Source: Tetrastigma voinierianum (taxonomy: Eukaryota; Streptophyta; Magnoliopsida; Vitales; Vitaceae). Taken from it: 64,000 nt of DNA. Under the pieces are notes generated by a model. That model ran no database searches. It had not been told where the DNA came from and worked only from the letters and a program-made list of their open reading frames with translations. The DNA lies in the NCBI GenBank assembly GCA_016808115.1, contig JAEQBH010006388.1, positions 278,036 to 342,035 of the forward strand, given 5' to 3'. Position 1 is the first letter of the stretch; every line of letters begins with the position of its first letter. Of the stretch, positions 12,361 to 25,191 are shown one piece after another. The position numbers and the translations under genes are program-made.

Positions 12361-14040
12361 ATGCATAGAAGAAGCGAAGCAGTCTGCTACCTCTAGAACT
12401 GCTTGAAATAGAGAACACTCTGGAAATTTGAAGGATCTGGAGTCTGGGAATCTAGAAATATAGCAAAATGAATAAGACAAATTGCGAGGCTATTCCAAAA
12501 GAAAAGAAAAAGTAGAGAAATCAAAGGCCTAATACTCGAGGAGGACTTTTTGGGTATATCCAAGAGAGTACTTAGCGATAAGACAACGCAATTAGGCAAA
12601 ACTAATTTTGAGCTAAAGCCAGCATTGATTACCATGGTGTAGAAACACCAGTTCACAGGTCACCCCTCTAAAGATCCTAATGAGCATATGGGGAGATTCG
12701 TGAGGATGGCCAATATAGTCAAGTTAAATGGGGTGAGACCAAAAGTAATCAAGCTGAAACTCTTCCCCTTTTCATTGAGAGATTTGGCAGCAACATGGTT
12801 TGATTCATTGCCAGTGGGATCAGTGAACACTTGGGAAGAGTTGGTGGAGGCAAATGTAGAGCGAGATTTTTTCCTCAGGCTCTAGCTGGAGAGAAGAGAA
12901 TGTTGTTTTCAAGCGGTGAAGTGAAAGTCTCCTGATGCATAGAGATTCAAGAGATTGCTGAAAAGATGTCCTAATTATGGAATAGATTTGACAACTCAGA
13001 TGGATATATTCTATCATGCCATGAATTATGCCTCCAAGGGTATAATTGATGCATCTATGGAGCCCAAGAAGAAATGCGGAGGAGCGAGTCGATTGATTGG
13101 GGCACGATGAGAACTCTGAGGCTCCATACGAAGCCTCAGGGACGATAGCGAGGCGAGGAAGTGATGCTGTAGGATAAACCAGGCCCAGCAGCCATAGAAG
13201 CAAAATTGGATTCAGTTATGAACAAACTGGGGAACAATGAGAAAATAATGCATATTGCACATGAAGTGGGAGTAGTAAAAGAAGGAATTAGAAGCAATGC
13301 TAAGGGACCAATTGAATAAGAGCCATATCTGGTTGAGGGAGGCACTACCTCAGTAAATAGAGACTACGCTAAGCTGGCCCAACACATGACACTATACGGC
13401 CTTAGGAACCATGAAACTTTTTATATGGTGGAGGGGCACAATCGGCCCTAGACACGGACAAGAGTGCCATCGGGCTTATGCCGACACAGGTTTGCTGCTT
13501 GGCGAAACAACAACAACAGCAGCATAGGGACAATGGAGAAGAATATCAGGGTCAGAAAAGGACTCAATCTTTGGAAGATCAGATGCTGTAGTTCATGGGG
13601 GAAAACAAGAGGTTGCTGAACATACATGAACAAAAGTTTGTTGAGATAACAACATTCCAGGAAAACACAATTGTATTTCAAGCCAACACAAATGATTATT
13701 TGAAAATGGAGGTGCGGGATAGGGTGGCTTACCACTAACTATGCGAGAATTATTCAAGTTATTTTCAAGTTATACAAGGGAAGAATTAAAGAGGATTGTA
13801 TGGCCAGTAGCTCTAAGTATGACGAGGTGGAAGAAGAAGAAAGGAAAATAAAGACACTGAGGAAGAACAATATGAAGACACTGGGGAACACTTTAAGCAG
13901 CATAGCCCAAAGACTACAGAAGAAGAGGAAGCAATAAAGATGTAGCTAGAGAAAAATATGGAAAAAGAAAATCTAGGGAAAAAGGAAGAGGTTAAGGCTT
14001 ATGAACCTCAAGTTCCATTCCCTCAAAGGCTGTAGAAAGC
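12361..14040 (+). pseudogene. gag: C1 gag, Athila type, degenerate
   Basis: The start is the ATG at 12361. The first recognisable block (about 12590-12700) reads NFELKPALITMV and then FTGHPSKDPNEHMGRF, the conserved Athila gag core. The next block includes LKLFPFSLRDLAATWFDSLP (near 12760), with WEELVEA following: the retrotransposon gag capsid fold. Later, near 13570-13720, a coil (EDQMLxFMGENKRLLNIHEQ, then QANTNDYLK) matches the gag C-terminus. Glu/Lys-rich low-complexity sequence follows (13800-14000). Internal stops at several points break it. Confidence 0.82.
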
Positions 14041-14640
14041 AAGGCTTGAAGAGAAATTCTCTAGATTCTTAGACATGTTTAAGAAGATAGAGATTAACAT
14101 CTCTTTCTTAGAAGCATTGACTCAAATGCCTCTCTATGCAAAATTTATGAAGGAGATATTGAGTAGAAAAAGAAAGATTGTTGAAGAATGAATAGTGAGC
14201 CTGACAGTAATCTGCAATGCAGTAATTCAGAATTATATACCAAAGAAGATGTAACTTAGGATCCAGGCAGCTTCACTATACCTTGTGAAATTGGGCATGC
14301 TGATGTGGGAAAAGCACTATGTGATTCTGGAGCCAGCATCAACTTGATGCCTTTGTTAGTAGCAAAAAGACTAAGTTTAGGGGAACTTACTCCCATAGCC
14401 ATGACCTTGAAAATGGTAGACATAACACTGACCCACCCTGAGGGCATTTTAGTAGATGTCTTTATCAAAGTGGGAAAATTCATTTTCCTAGTGGACTTTG
14501 TAGTCATTGACATAAAAGAAGACAAACAAGTTCCATTGTTGTTAGGAAGACCTTCTCTTAGCAATGGGAGCAGTTTGATTGAGTATGTGAAGAAAGGAGA
14601 ATTAACTCATGGTTGGAGATGAAGCGAGTGCATATTTCGA
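14041..14640 (+). pseudogene. C1 retropepsin (protease)
   Basis: A leading helix region reads ISFLEALTQMPLYAKFMKEI near 14100-14160, a hallmark before Athila protease. An open stretch of 105 codons (14305-14622) contains the active-site motif ALCDSGASINLMPL, with intact D-S-G, and later VPLLLGRPSLSN, the flap/C-terminal hairpin (ILGRP). This is one of the best preserved domains in the window, although the upstream frame is broken. Confidence 0.88.
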
Positions 14641-15854
14641 TCACGAGTTTGAAGCAGAGCAAACTAAGTCTTTGAATGTGAGATTGTAGAATTGAAAATC
14701 CCCAACTGTTATGAAATGATGAAATATTGTAATTTCCAGAATACAATGAATGAGAATGAGATGAATTTTCAGTATCTTGAGCATCTTGAAATTGAATTTC
14801 TAGACCCTAATGTTAAATCGAACAAGGCAGCACTCAGTGTTGAAGAAAATAATGCACAAAAATCTATTAGTTATAAAGTAGAAGGTGCTAAAGAAAACAC
14901 AAGTTCAGAAGGATTAATTCTCAAGGAATTACCTTAACATTTGAAATATGTCTTTTTGCAACCAGAAAAAGGAAAACCAGTCATCATTGTAGATGGACTG
15001 ACTTAACTTGAAGAACACAAATTGTTGGAAACACTCAGAAATTATAAGGAAGCAATAGCTTGGTCCATAGAAGATTTGAAAGTAATCAATCGTTCTATCT
15101 ACATGCACAAGATTCTACAGTAAAGGGAATGCTAAAACAGCACATAGAACATCCAAAGAGGCGAGAGATCGATATTGAAAGGAAGTAGTTAGAAATAATT
15201 ATTGGAAATGGCTAAATCTTTGGGGCTTATTATGCAATCTCTGAACATGACCCTTGGAACAAGGCCACTTCATGTAGTTCAAAGAGGGGAGGATTCTTGT
15301 GAAAAATGAAAAGAATGAATTGATTCCTAAGAACTATGGGGATGGGGGTGTGTATAGATTCTGTTGAACTTTCTTGCTACAGGAAGGATCATTACCCTCT
15401 ACCTTTCATTGAACAAATGTTTAATGATTAATGAGCAGCTCCCATTCTTGTTTCCTTTATGGATAATGTAGTTACAACGGTGCAATAGCCTAGAGGATCG
15501 GGGAGAAACTACATTTACATGTCCTTATGGCACCTTTGCCTTTAGAAGGATGCCTTTTGGACTATAATGCTTCTGCTACCTTTCAAAGATGTATGATGTT
15601 AATGTTTTATGATTTGGTGGAAGAGGCTATGGAAATCTTTATGGATGACTTCTTAGTATACGGATCCAGTTTTGAGCATTGTTTGAAAAATTTAGAAACA
15701 TTACTTCAGAGGTGTCAAAACAAGAATCTAGCATTGAATTGGGAGAAATGTCATTTTATGGTAACAGAAGGTATTGTCTTGGGACACAAGATTTCTGCTA
15801 CTAGATTGGAAGTAGACCAAGCAAAAGTTTATGTTATAAAAACTCTCAGGCCAC
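14641..15854 (+). pseudogene. pol: C1 reverse transcriptase, N-terminal part (split by D)
   Basis: The linker 14692-14937 is a continuous 81-codon stretch. RT begins near 14941 (LKYVFLQPEKGKPVIIVDGL). The palm is preserved at 15527-15854: FRRMPFGL-type finger, ATFQRCM, then the catalytic box IFMDDFLVYGSSFEHCLKN near 15638-15690 with both Asp residues. The sequence stops mid-domain at ...KTLRP (15854), where element D enters. The next codons are found at 22225. Frameshifts lie in 15110-15520. Confidence 0.88.
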
Positions 15855-17254
15855 TGATTCATGCCACAATAGGGTTTCGGATCAACAAAATTTATACCTA
15901 AATTACTCCTACTACCGTAGCGTAACTACTGTAGTATAGCGGCTCTAGGATAGAACACATGGATGGGTTTTCTTCGTACAAATGACTTACAGTGATATTA
16001 AAATTGGTGAATTTGGTTTGGATTATGGGATTTGCTAAAAGCGATTGGGGAGTTTTGATGGTGGCGAAATAAACTGAAGTGAAATAAAGAAAAATAGATA
16101 TGCTCCTTGAAGTATGTCGGGATATTGGGCAGGATTCTAGGGCAAGCTGAGGGTCCTCGGGTTCATTTCCTCGCGTTGGGAGGGGGGATGACATATAAGT
16201 CATCTCCGGCCGGATCTTCACATTCATTTTGTAAAAACCCTAACCCAAAATATTTATCCTTTTGAAAAATGGCATCTACTGGCCATCAGTGGTCACTGAC
16301 AGTGAAGAATAAGTCTCCTGGACTCCCCTTTCAATGGGTCGCCAGGGTAATAGATCTCGATTAAGGATCTAACAATAAGCATCAGACCACAAATCTTACG
16401 AATAATAGCCCGTTCAAAGGAGATTCGAAGGGATAAAAACCTACAGTTAGAAAGGGAACATAGTGACGGCAGTGGATACCTGAGTGAAGAGCAGGGGACC
16501 TCCAGTAGCCTCTAGATCCTACACCCAGCAGCCTTCTGCTTCAAGGAGGAAGGGTTTTAGCTGCTCATCCTCCGAGTTGTCATCCTTGGGGGGTGTTTGG
16601 CATCCCATAAAATAGAAAAGAAAATGAAAGAAAAGGGAGCAGCAGAGAAAAAAAACGGGAGAGCTGAAAGCTTCTCCCCAAAAATTGTGCGAAGTGATTA
16701 ATCTTATGAGACTTGGGGCGGAGCTTATATAGTGCTCGGAGTGAGGAAAATACAAAACAAACGAAACAAAAGCTATTACAAGGGTAGAAATGAAATTAAA
16801 ATAGGGTCGTTTGTACCTGAAATGGAAAGAAACTGAAATTTAGCTATAAACAAAATTTTACCATTTACATAAGCAGAACCCGCTATGATAATAGAAAATT
16901 CGGCTAATAACAAAATTGCTTAAGCATTAATTATCATGTTCCATTGCTCCATCTTTCACTTATTCTGCATATTCCATTATTATTCTTTAGTATTCTTCAT
17001 TCCCAACTTGCTGAAATTGATAGAAAACCATATGAAATTGATGGAAATCAACCCGACTTTGTTATGATTGGATTGACATGACGATTTGGCTTCAAATTCC
17101 TGAAAAAACTACAAATACAGCCACAAAATGCGATCAGTAGAATAATAGGGGCTTTAATGTGCAAATAGGGTTAATTAGAATGATTAGTACACAAAAAGCA
17201 CTCAAAACCTATAATAAATAGGGTTCAAAATAGCACTTTTTAGGCACTTTAATC
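15855..17254 (-). repeat. Element D 3' LTR
   Basis: On the plus strand it begins TGATTCATGCCACAATAGGG and ends near GGCACTTTAATC. It matches 20805-22219 throughout and is a diverged relative of the E/F/solo LTR family (shared tip palindrome, shared GGATGGGTTTTCTTC block). TTTCGC-like motifs lie near 16840-16920. Confidence 0.88.
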
Positions 17255-18700
17255 CGCACCCCCAACCTACATTGCTAGTCCCATAGCAATGAAAAGAAAG
17301 AAAGAGGAGCATACGAAACAAAATCAAAGATATGTTCACAAAAATGCATTTCAAAGGTTGTGAATAAGTAATGCCTAACCACACAAGTAAGAATCATCAA
17401 ACCCTTGCTTGATAATATCTTGAGATAATGAATGCCATACAAAAATTGAGTATCAAAGAGCCTCCTTCTTCTTTGAGATCAACCAGAGGACCTCCCTTTA
17501 AAATCTAAGTGTTTGTTTGATTAGTTCTCAACGATAAAACGCAAGCGCCTCTCCCCAACCTGGCTACGCCATGACCTAGCATATGTGACCTAAATAGATC
17601 GGGACCAAACTCTTATTCCACAACTTTTTTTTTGTGTTGTAGAGTGCAATCTTTGAGAATCGAGCCTCACCAAAGTCCATGTAACGAGGGATCTGGAGTG
17701 ACTCCCGAGTAATTAAGGCTTAGGGCATTAAGCCATGAGGATCTTTCGACCACAAACTCTATAGGTTTTTCCCTGGACTCCGAATGATTTCGAGACTCCA
17801 ACACCTACAACTCGCTAAACTCTACCTATCTACCCATGTAGCGAACACTAAATCGGTGACTCAATGATTGGCTTAGAGCATGGGCTTTCAAAAGGCTTTA
17901 AGCCATAAACCCCTCGGGCAGGTGCTCGGGTTTCAAGGCAAAGCATTGCAATTTTTTTCTTTTCTTTTCTTTTTCTTTTTCACTTCTTTTTTATTTTGGA
18001 AGACACATTGACCTTCCTATTCATGGGGTCCCTTAACCTATTAAAGGTGGTCAAACGAAACTAGGCAGAGTTATTGCAAGGCTTAGGAGGCTAGGCAGTT
18101 TTTCAGCCTATCATTGAAACCTAATGTGCTCGGTGTGTGGTTAGTTAAAGGTGGAAGAAAAATGGTCGAAAGCAATAAGAGTTCAACTAACCATTCACTC
18201 AACTAGGCATGGAACCAATCTAACATCAATAGGGTGGACAAAGTTTGATTTTCAAACCACGGAGTTAAGTAGCTTACAAAAAAAAATGGGTCACGGGTTT
18301 TGAACAAAATAAGTTATATAGTATCTTGACTTCACAAAAAAAGAAGAAAACCTGACGAAGCGGCTGAACATCACAAAATGGAGCTAAAAATAAATAACAA
18401 AAACATAAGATTTGAAGCCACTTTCTTCACTAACTCTCTTTGACGAATGTCTCATTGTCATGGCTGGAAATTTCGGATGAAAGTTAGGGAAGGAAGTGTT
18501 ACCTCCTTGATGAGATGTGATCGTTTTTGGATAGGAGACTTTGCAAGATGTCCATCGACACCTTATTCACTTCGTTTGGGCTTCAAATGAACAAGTTAGA
18601 AGAAGAAAAGAGAGAAAAAAAAGTGACTAGTTGGAGCATTTTGAAAATTTCACCTTCATAAAAATTTCAAAAGTGTTTTTTCTGGTTAGATTTAGATTTC
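17255..18700 (-). other. Element D 3' non-coding region
   Basis: No ORF of note. The stretch is homologous to 53478-54300 of element E. Both share the block around 17800-17960 (CCCATGTAGCGAACACTAA, then a CCCCTCGG block) and a long pyrimidine run (17949-17990), which is a purine run in element sense. This conserved module lies just upstream of the 3' LTR. Confidence 0.7.
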
Positions 18701-19679
<979 letters not shown>

Positions 19680-20609
19680 TCAGTGCTTGAGGTAGGGTAT
19701 GCTTCGGTGTAGGCAAAATGTACACTTAGTCGGTGGAGGGGCCCTCGCGGTGGGTTGTAGGTGGCACAGGCATTGGCGGTGGGGTTCGATTATGTGGGAA
19801 ATGGTTTCAAAACAAGCTCTTGGGGCTCTTCCACTATTTCTTTTCCACTGCCCTTCTAAGTTATAAAGGGAAGGATTTCTTCTTTCTTCTCCCTTGGAAA
19901 AACAACAACACACTTATCTGAGGATTCAGACAACTCTTTAGAGAATTCAATAAAATCCTCTATAAGCCCCTGTTGTGGCTGTTGTTGGCACTGCTCCTCT
20001 ACCATGGTGTCACTTTGGCACTCTTCCTCGTTGGACATTCGCTGTGGCCAGATGGGGTTTTCAATGGAGTTTGCGGGTTATCCCATTTATCATCAAAGTC
20101 ATTTTCAGCCCATCAATTTCTTGTTCAAATTGTCTTCCATAATGACAATTCTCGATTCGAATGGCATTAATCCTTCTGCTCCGAAAAGTCATCCCATATC
20201 TGCGTAAGGTCGAAATGAAGCATTCAAATGGAAGGATTGGTTGTGGTGGGTAGGAGTGGCGAGGAGTTAGAGCATAATATGGAGGTTTAGGAGATGCATA
20301 TCGTGGAGGTCTTGGTTCCCATGAGGAGTTTAGGTGGTTCCTCCAACTAGGTTTGTAAGTACTACCATATGGTGAACTCGTCCATTGGTTTCTATAGTCC
20401 CTCATGGACCTATATTCATTTGGATTCCTCTCCATGGGTTGCTGGCTTTTCCATGGCTGGTTTCTGTAATCCCTCTTAGACATATATGCCCTAGGGTTAC
20501 CCCCTGCCACATGCTGACCGTACTGTCCCTCTTCCATTGGGTTCAAATTCAACCTTGATTTACAATCTCTAACCCTTTTAGGCCGGCCCCCTACGGCAAG
20601 AACAAGCAA
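19680..20609 (-). pseudogene. gag: Element D gag C-terminal remnant
   Basis: The minus-strand open stretch 20061-20609 (182 codons) contains YKPSWRNHLNSSWEP, matching the Y-x-P-G-W-R-N-H-P-N-F-S-W motif near the end of Athila gag. Before it a short unit is repeated (SKRDYRNQPW then SMRDYRNQW). A second open stretch, 19856-20038, is acidic and Gln-rich (EEQCQQQPQQGLIEDFIEF), like the gag-protease linker. Capsid N-terminus and everything from protease onward are missing. Confidence 0.7.
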
Positions 20610-20731
20610 ACACCAAACAAGGAAAAAAACAACTCTAAAAAGGGTAAATTAGATAAAAACAAAATAAAATGAAGCAAATTAAACACACTGAAAACACTAA
20701 AAAAGATATATATCTGAGAAAATTCACTAGA

Positions 20732-20753
20732 ACTTGTGATGGGGATCACAAGT
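20732..20753 (-). other. Leader hairpin of element D
   Basis: ACTTGTGAT and ATCACAAGT form a perfect 9-bp stem with a 4-base loop, about 35 bases downstream of the primer site in element sense. Element F has a hairpin at the same relative place with one base pair changed on both sides (59560-59581). The role is unknown; packaging or dimer formation is inference. Confidence 0.65.
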
Positions 20754-20786
20754 GTTCAGTAGTCATCTACACGTCGCATGGGCACC

Positions 20787-20802
20787 ATCCCGGCAGCGAC
20801 AT
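20787..20802 (-). other. Primer binding site remnant of D, tRNA-Asp type
   Basis: On the minus strand TGTCGCTGCCGGGATG follows the 5' LTR. It is a decayed version of TGGCGCCGTTGCCGGGG, seen intact in element F. Confidence 0.65.
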
Positions 20803-20804
20803 GT

Positions 20805-22219
20805 TGGTCGTGCCACAATAGGGTTCTGGATCAACAAAATTTATACCTAAATTACTCCTCTTTGTAGTAGGCGTAACTCTTTAGTATAAGCGACTCTAGG
20901 ATCGAACATAGGGATGAGTTTTCTTCGTACAAATGAATTACAATGATATTAAAATTGGTGAGTTTGGTTTGGATTATGGGATTTGCTAGAAACAGTGGGG
21001 GTTTTGATGGTGAAAAATTTGGAAATAAGGCGAAATTGAAATAATAAAATAATAAAAGATGTCTCTTTAGTGGCAGGGATCACTAGGCTTAGGTTTCTAA
21101 GACCCAGGCGAAGGGTCCTCGGGTTCATTTCCTCGCGTTGGGAGGATGGCGCTATCAGTGCTCTCCCGGGCCCAGGATCTTCATTTAGCTATAAGAGCCT
21201 AACCCGAAATGTTATCCTTTTGAAAAATGGCATCATTGGCTATCGGTGGTCAAATGATGAAGGAGAATAGTCTCAGACTCCCCCCTTTCAATGGGTCATA
21301 GAGGGTAACTAATGAATCTTAGTGGATCTAACAATAAGCATCCACTGAATCCTGAAATCTTACCAAATAATAGCCATTCAAGGAGATTCGAAGGGATAAA
21401 AACCTATAGTTAGAAAGGAACCACAGTGGCGGGTGTGCACATGTGAAGACCGGGGGACCTCAGTGGCCTCTAGTCCACACGCTCGTGACATGCAGCTGGG
21501 AGGAGGGTTTGGCGGCTCATCCTCCGAGTTGTCATCCTCGGAGGGTGTTCTTTGGCGACCTAGAAAATAGAAAGAAAATGAATGAAAGGGAGGCGTGAGG
21601 AAAAGCGGAGGCTGGCTTCTCCCCGAAATTATTACGAAGTGATTGATCTTACGGAACTTGGGCGAGCTTATATATAGTGCTTCCCGGAGGCAAGGAAATT
21701 ACAAAAACAAACCAAAACAAAAGCTATTACAAGGGTAGAAATGAAATTAACCAAAACGGGGTCGTTTGTACACAAAACGATAAGAGCAGAGAATTTCGCT
21801 ATAAACAAAATTTTCACTGCATAGCAAAATTTCGCTATGATAGCAAAAATTCAGTAATCGAAAATTTGCTTCAACAACTGATTAAATCCTTTGTTCACCA
21901 TTGCTCCATATTTATTCTTTATTCTGCTTTATATATTTAATTTCTTCTTGCTTTGATATTCTTCATTCAGAAACTAGCATTTGAGGAGTGATAGAAACCA
22001 TATGAAATTGATGAAATCAACACGACTTTATTATGATTGGATTGACCACGGCGATTTGGCTTCAATTTCTACAAAAGCTACAACGACCACAAAATGCGAT
22101 CGTTAGAATGTAGAAGTACTTAATGTGCAAATCGGGTTAATTAGAATGATTAGTACACAAAAAGCACTCAAATCCTATAATAAATAGGGTTCAAAATAGC
22201 ACTTTTTGGGCACTAATCA
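20805..22219 (-). repeat. Element D 5' LTR
   Basis: Homologous to 15855-17254. Its outer end (plus strand GGGCACTAATCA) abuts the GCCAC duplication. The tip palindrome occupies 22147-22219. TTTCGC-type motifs occur at 21790-21870. Confidence 0.9.
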
Positions 22220-22224
22220 GCCAC

Positions 22225-22810
22225 CTACAACTGTCAAGGGGATAAGAAGTTTCCTTAAACATCCTAGTTTTTACAGAAGATTAATAAAGGACTTCTCAAA
22301 AATCTCTAGACCATTGTGTAGATTGCTAGAAAAAGATGCAAAATTTGATTTTGATGAATCATGTAGATCTGCATTCGAGGGGATTAAATCCAGATTAGTG
22401 ATATCTCTCATCATTTTAACTTACTGATTAAGAGACAATGATTTTGAGATTATGTGTGATCTTTGATTATGTAATGGGAGCTATATTGGGACAAATAAAT
22501 GAAAATATATTAAGGCCATATACTATGCGTAAAACCTTTAATGAGAGCCTGGAATACTTCTCCTACGAAAAGTGCTAGCAATGGTGTTTGCTTGTGAAAT
22601 TTAGGCGCATATATTGCGATCCCATGTTACAATATACAGTGATCATGCTGCAATTAAATATCTAATGGCAAAGAAGAGGCTAAGCCAAGACTTATCAGAT
22701 GGGTATTGTTGCTGCGGGAATTTGATCTAGAGATCAAAGATAAGAAGAATTAGTGACAATGTGATAGCGAGATCACATCATCTAAATTTAGAATAAGATC
22801 AAGGAAAAAA
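22225..22810 (+). pseudogene. pol: C1 RT C-terminal part and RNase H
   Basis: The frame resumes as TTVKGIRSFLKHPSFYRRLI, the conserved RT thumb, directly after D's duplication, and continues FSKISRPLCRLLEKDAKFDF (to about 22365). RNase H follows in broken frames: a CDxxLCNGSYIG-like block near 22450, then IYSDHAAIKYLM near 22635, and a last block near 22740-22790. Stops and indels make it inactive. Confidence 0.85.
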
Positions 22811-22859
22811 AAAAATTAAATAGCGAAGAATTTTTGATGAGCAATTGTTTTATTTAATC

Positions 22860-24130
22860 GGATTCAAAACACCTTAAGTATGCTGATGTTGTCAATTATT
22901 TAGCTTGTGGAGTAATTACTTTTTGAATTCATCTCTGTGAGAGAAGAAAATTGAGAAATGATTGCATATTTTATATCTGGGATGACCTATTATTATATAG
23001 AAGAGGAGCATATATGATCATAAGGAAATGTGTTCCAGAAACAGAACAAGGTTGCTTTGTGGAGAAATGTCATGCATCACCATATGGAGGACACTTTGCA
23101 GGAGACAAGAAAGCCCACAAAATTCTTCAATCAGGTTTCTATAGGCCTACTCTATTAAAAGATTGTTTTGAATGGGTAAAATATTGTGATGTTTGTTATA
23201 GAATAGGCAACATAAACAGAAGAAATGAGATGCCCCTACAAGGAATTTGGTGGTGCAGATTTTTTCTGTTTGGGGAATAGACTTCATGGGACCCTTTCCT
23301 CCATCATTTGGTGATATATACATTCTCTGATTTGTGGATTATGTTTCCAAATGGGTGGAAGAAATAGCTTGTCCAAAAATGATGCCATAACGGTGGTAGG
23401 GTTGCTCTGAAAATCTTTTAGAGCATATTTGGAGCACTTAGAACCATCATCAGTGATGAGGGAAGCCATTTTTCAAATAAAGTTTTTGCAAAACTCATGA
23501 GCAGATATGGAATCAAACAGATGATGGGATTGACTTATCACCCTCAATCAAGTAGGCAAGCTTAAATTTTCAATAGGGAGATATAGAAAGTGCAGGAGAA
23601 ATAGATTACAAGTAGAAAATACTAGTCTAAAGCTAGATGATGCCTTGTGGAAGCATTGGGCTAACTTATAAACCCCCATTAGAATGTCTCCATAGAGAAT
23701 AGTATTTGGAAAAATTTGTCACCTCCCCTTAGAATTGGAATACAAATCTATGTGGGCCATCAAGAAACTGAATTGTGACTTTCAAGTTGAAAAGGAAAAG
23801 TGACTACTCCAAATGAATGAACTGGAAGAGCTAATGAATGAAGCTTATGACAATGCCAGAATCTACAAAGAAAAAACCAAGAGGTGGCATGATGAAAAGA
23901 TCCTAAGGAGATAATTAAAGGTAGGAGAACAAGTTCTCTTATACAACTCCAGGCTCAAGCTATTTATAGGGAAATTGAAATAAAGGTGTGATGGCCCCTA
24001 CATAGTGATAACCAGTACACCCTTTAGAGCAGTGACACTGAACGATGAATCTGGAAATTAATTCAAAGTAAACAGTCAGAGACTGAAGCACTACCTTTGA
24101 GGAAGCATAAATGAAGTAGATCCAAATTTC
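22860..24130 (+). pseudogene. pol: C1 integrase, degenerate
   Basis: The zinc-binding module lies in an open stretch (22951-23280): CHASPYGGHFAGDKKAHKIL and later YCDVC, so the H-H-C-C residues are visible. The first core Asp region is out of frame near 23280 (ACTTCATGGGACCCTTTCC encodes the DFMGPFP phrase). The second Asp is in TIISDEGSHFSNKVF near 23440; TYHPQSS follows near 23535. The Glu and the C-terminal domain are frameshifted. After the stop comes GGAGGCAACCCAAG (24208), a common phrase after Athila pol. Confidence 0.85.
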
Positions 24131-24689
24131 AAAAAGGGAAAAGAGTTATGTTGGGAAGAAGATAATTTTAAGTTATGGCTTTAGGAAATTAAATGACGGC
24201 TCCTTAGGAGGCAACCCAAGCAGAGGTTAATTTGGATAGTTTGATTATTGATGATTACTTTTATAAATTTAAGGTTTATTTTTAAATTTTGAAGTATATT
24301 TAAATAATTTGATAAAATTTACTGTTTTTTTTTTTTTTTGGAACAAGAAAGAATTGGAAATTGGAGGTCATTAAATGGATGAATATCTCAAACCGAATTA
24401 TCACGATGAATAACTTCTGAGGGGGAATATTTCTAATTCCATCAACTTGTTTTTAATGATAATGCATATCTGAAGTTTGGGGGAGTTTGATGCCAATTTA
24501 TTGAATGGCTTGATGAATATTTTGATGAATGATGTTGATGTTAGAAAGAGATTTGTTCATACTTGAATTGAGGTTCTTTGATGTTTAATATGTGTTTTAA
24601 AAAGTATGATTTAAGATGAAGGACTTATTGAATGATGATTGAGTGGGTTGAATGGTTAAAAGTATGAGATTATGAAAAAATTTGAAATG
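24131..24689 (+). other. C1 spacer after integrase
   Basis: AT-rich non-coding stretch with a 17-T run near 24326. GAAGTTTGGGGGAGTTTGATG at 24474 looks like a polypurine tract next to an LTR start, but the following bases do not match C1's LTR start. It may be an internal purine tract or a relic. Confidence 0.5.
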
Positions 24690-25040
24690 ACGAGAACCTT
24701 GTCGTGATAAAATAAGTTATATCCACGACGTAATTAGACTTGCCGCGACATTGGTTTATTTGTAAGTGACATGCATTCTTATGTCGTGATAAGGTCAATG
24801 CTAAAATGGAGCTGGCAAGAGATTGTGTCGCAACATATTTTCTCTATGTCACGGCAAACAGCAACATGAACCTGAGAATTTATGTCACGACAAGAATTAT
24901 CTATGTCGCGACATAATATTGCCCAAATTTAGGAATCAAATGAAAACTGTATCGTGACATAGATTTAAAAAAGGGCATAATTGTAGGTCAAAAATTTTTT
25001 TGCGACAATTAAAGAAGCACCACAATTCTTATTATAAATA
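24690..25040 (+). promoter_or_regulatory. TGTCGCGACA-like array plus TATA-like box before env-like ORF
   Basis: At least nine degenerate copies of the LTR palindrome (for example TGTCGTGATA, TGTCGCAACA, TGTCACGACA, TGTCGCGACA) lie between 24690 and 25015, several in pairs about 22 bp apart. TTATAAATA at 25032-25040 follows, then a pyrimidine-rich leader up to the env-like start at 25192. The layout copies that of the LTR U3 (array, then TATA). An internal promoter is inference. Confidence 0.55.
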
Positions 25041-25191
25041 GAAAAGTTCGAAGACTAAAGAGTCATCTACCTCATCATAATCAAACCTTTCAACCTCTCC
25101 TTTGAATTTCTCTCACTCAGATTTGAGCCTATGCTTCTAAACCAATTTCTCACGATAATAGAGCCGCATTGATTCGAGCCTAAGCGAAATC

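Noticed and set aside
24474..24494. Polypurine tract and LTR start of another element after C1 integrase
   Set aside because: GGGGGAG-TTTGATG looks right, but the sequence after it matches no LTR start in the window and C1's own 3' LTR is at 28772.
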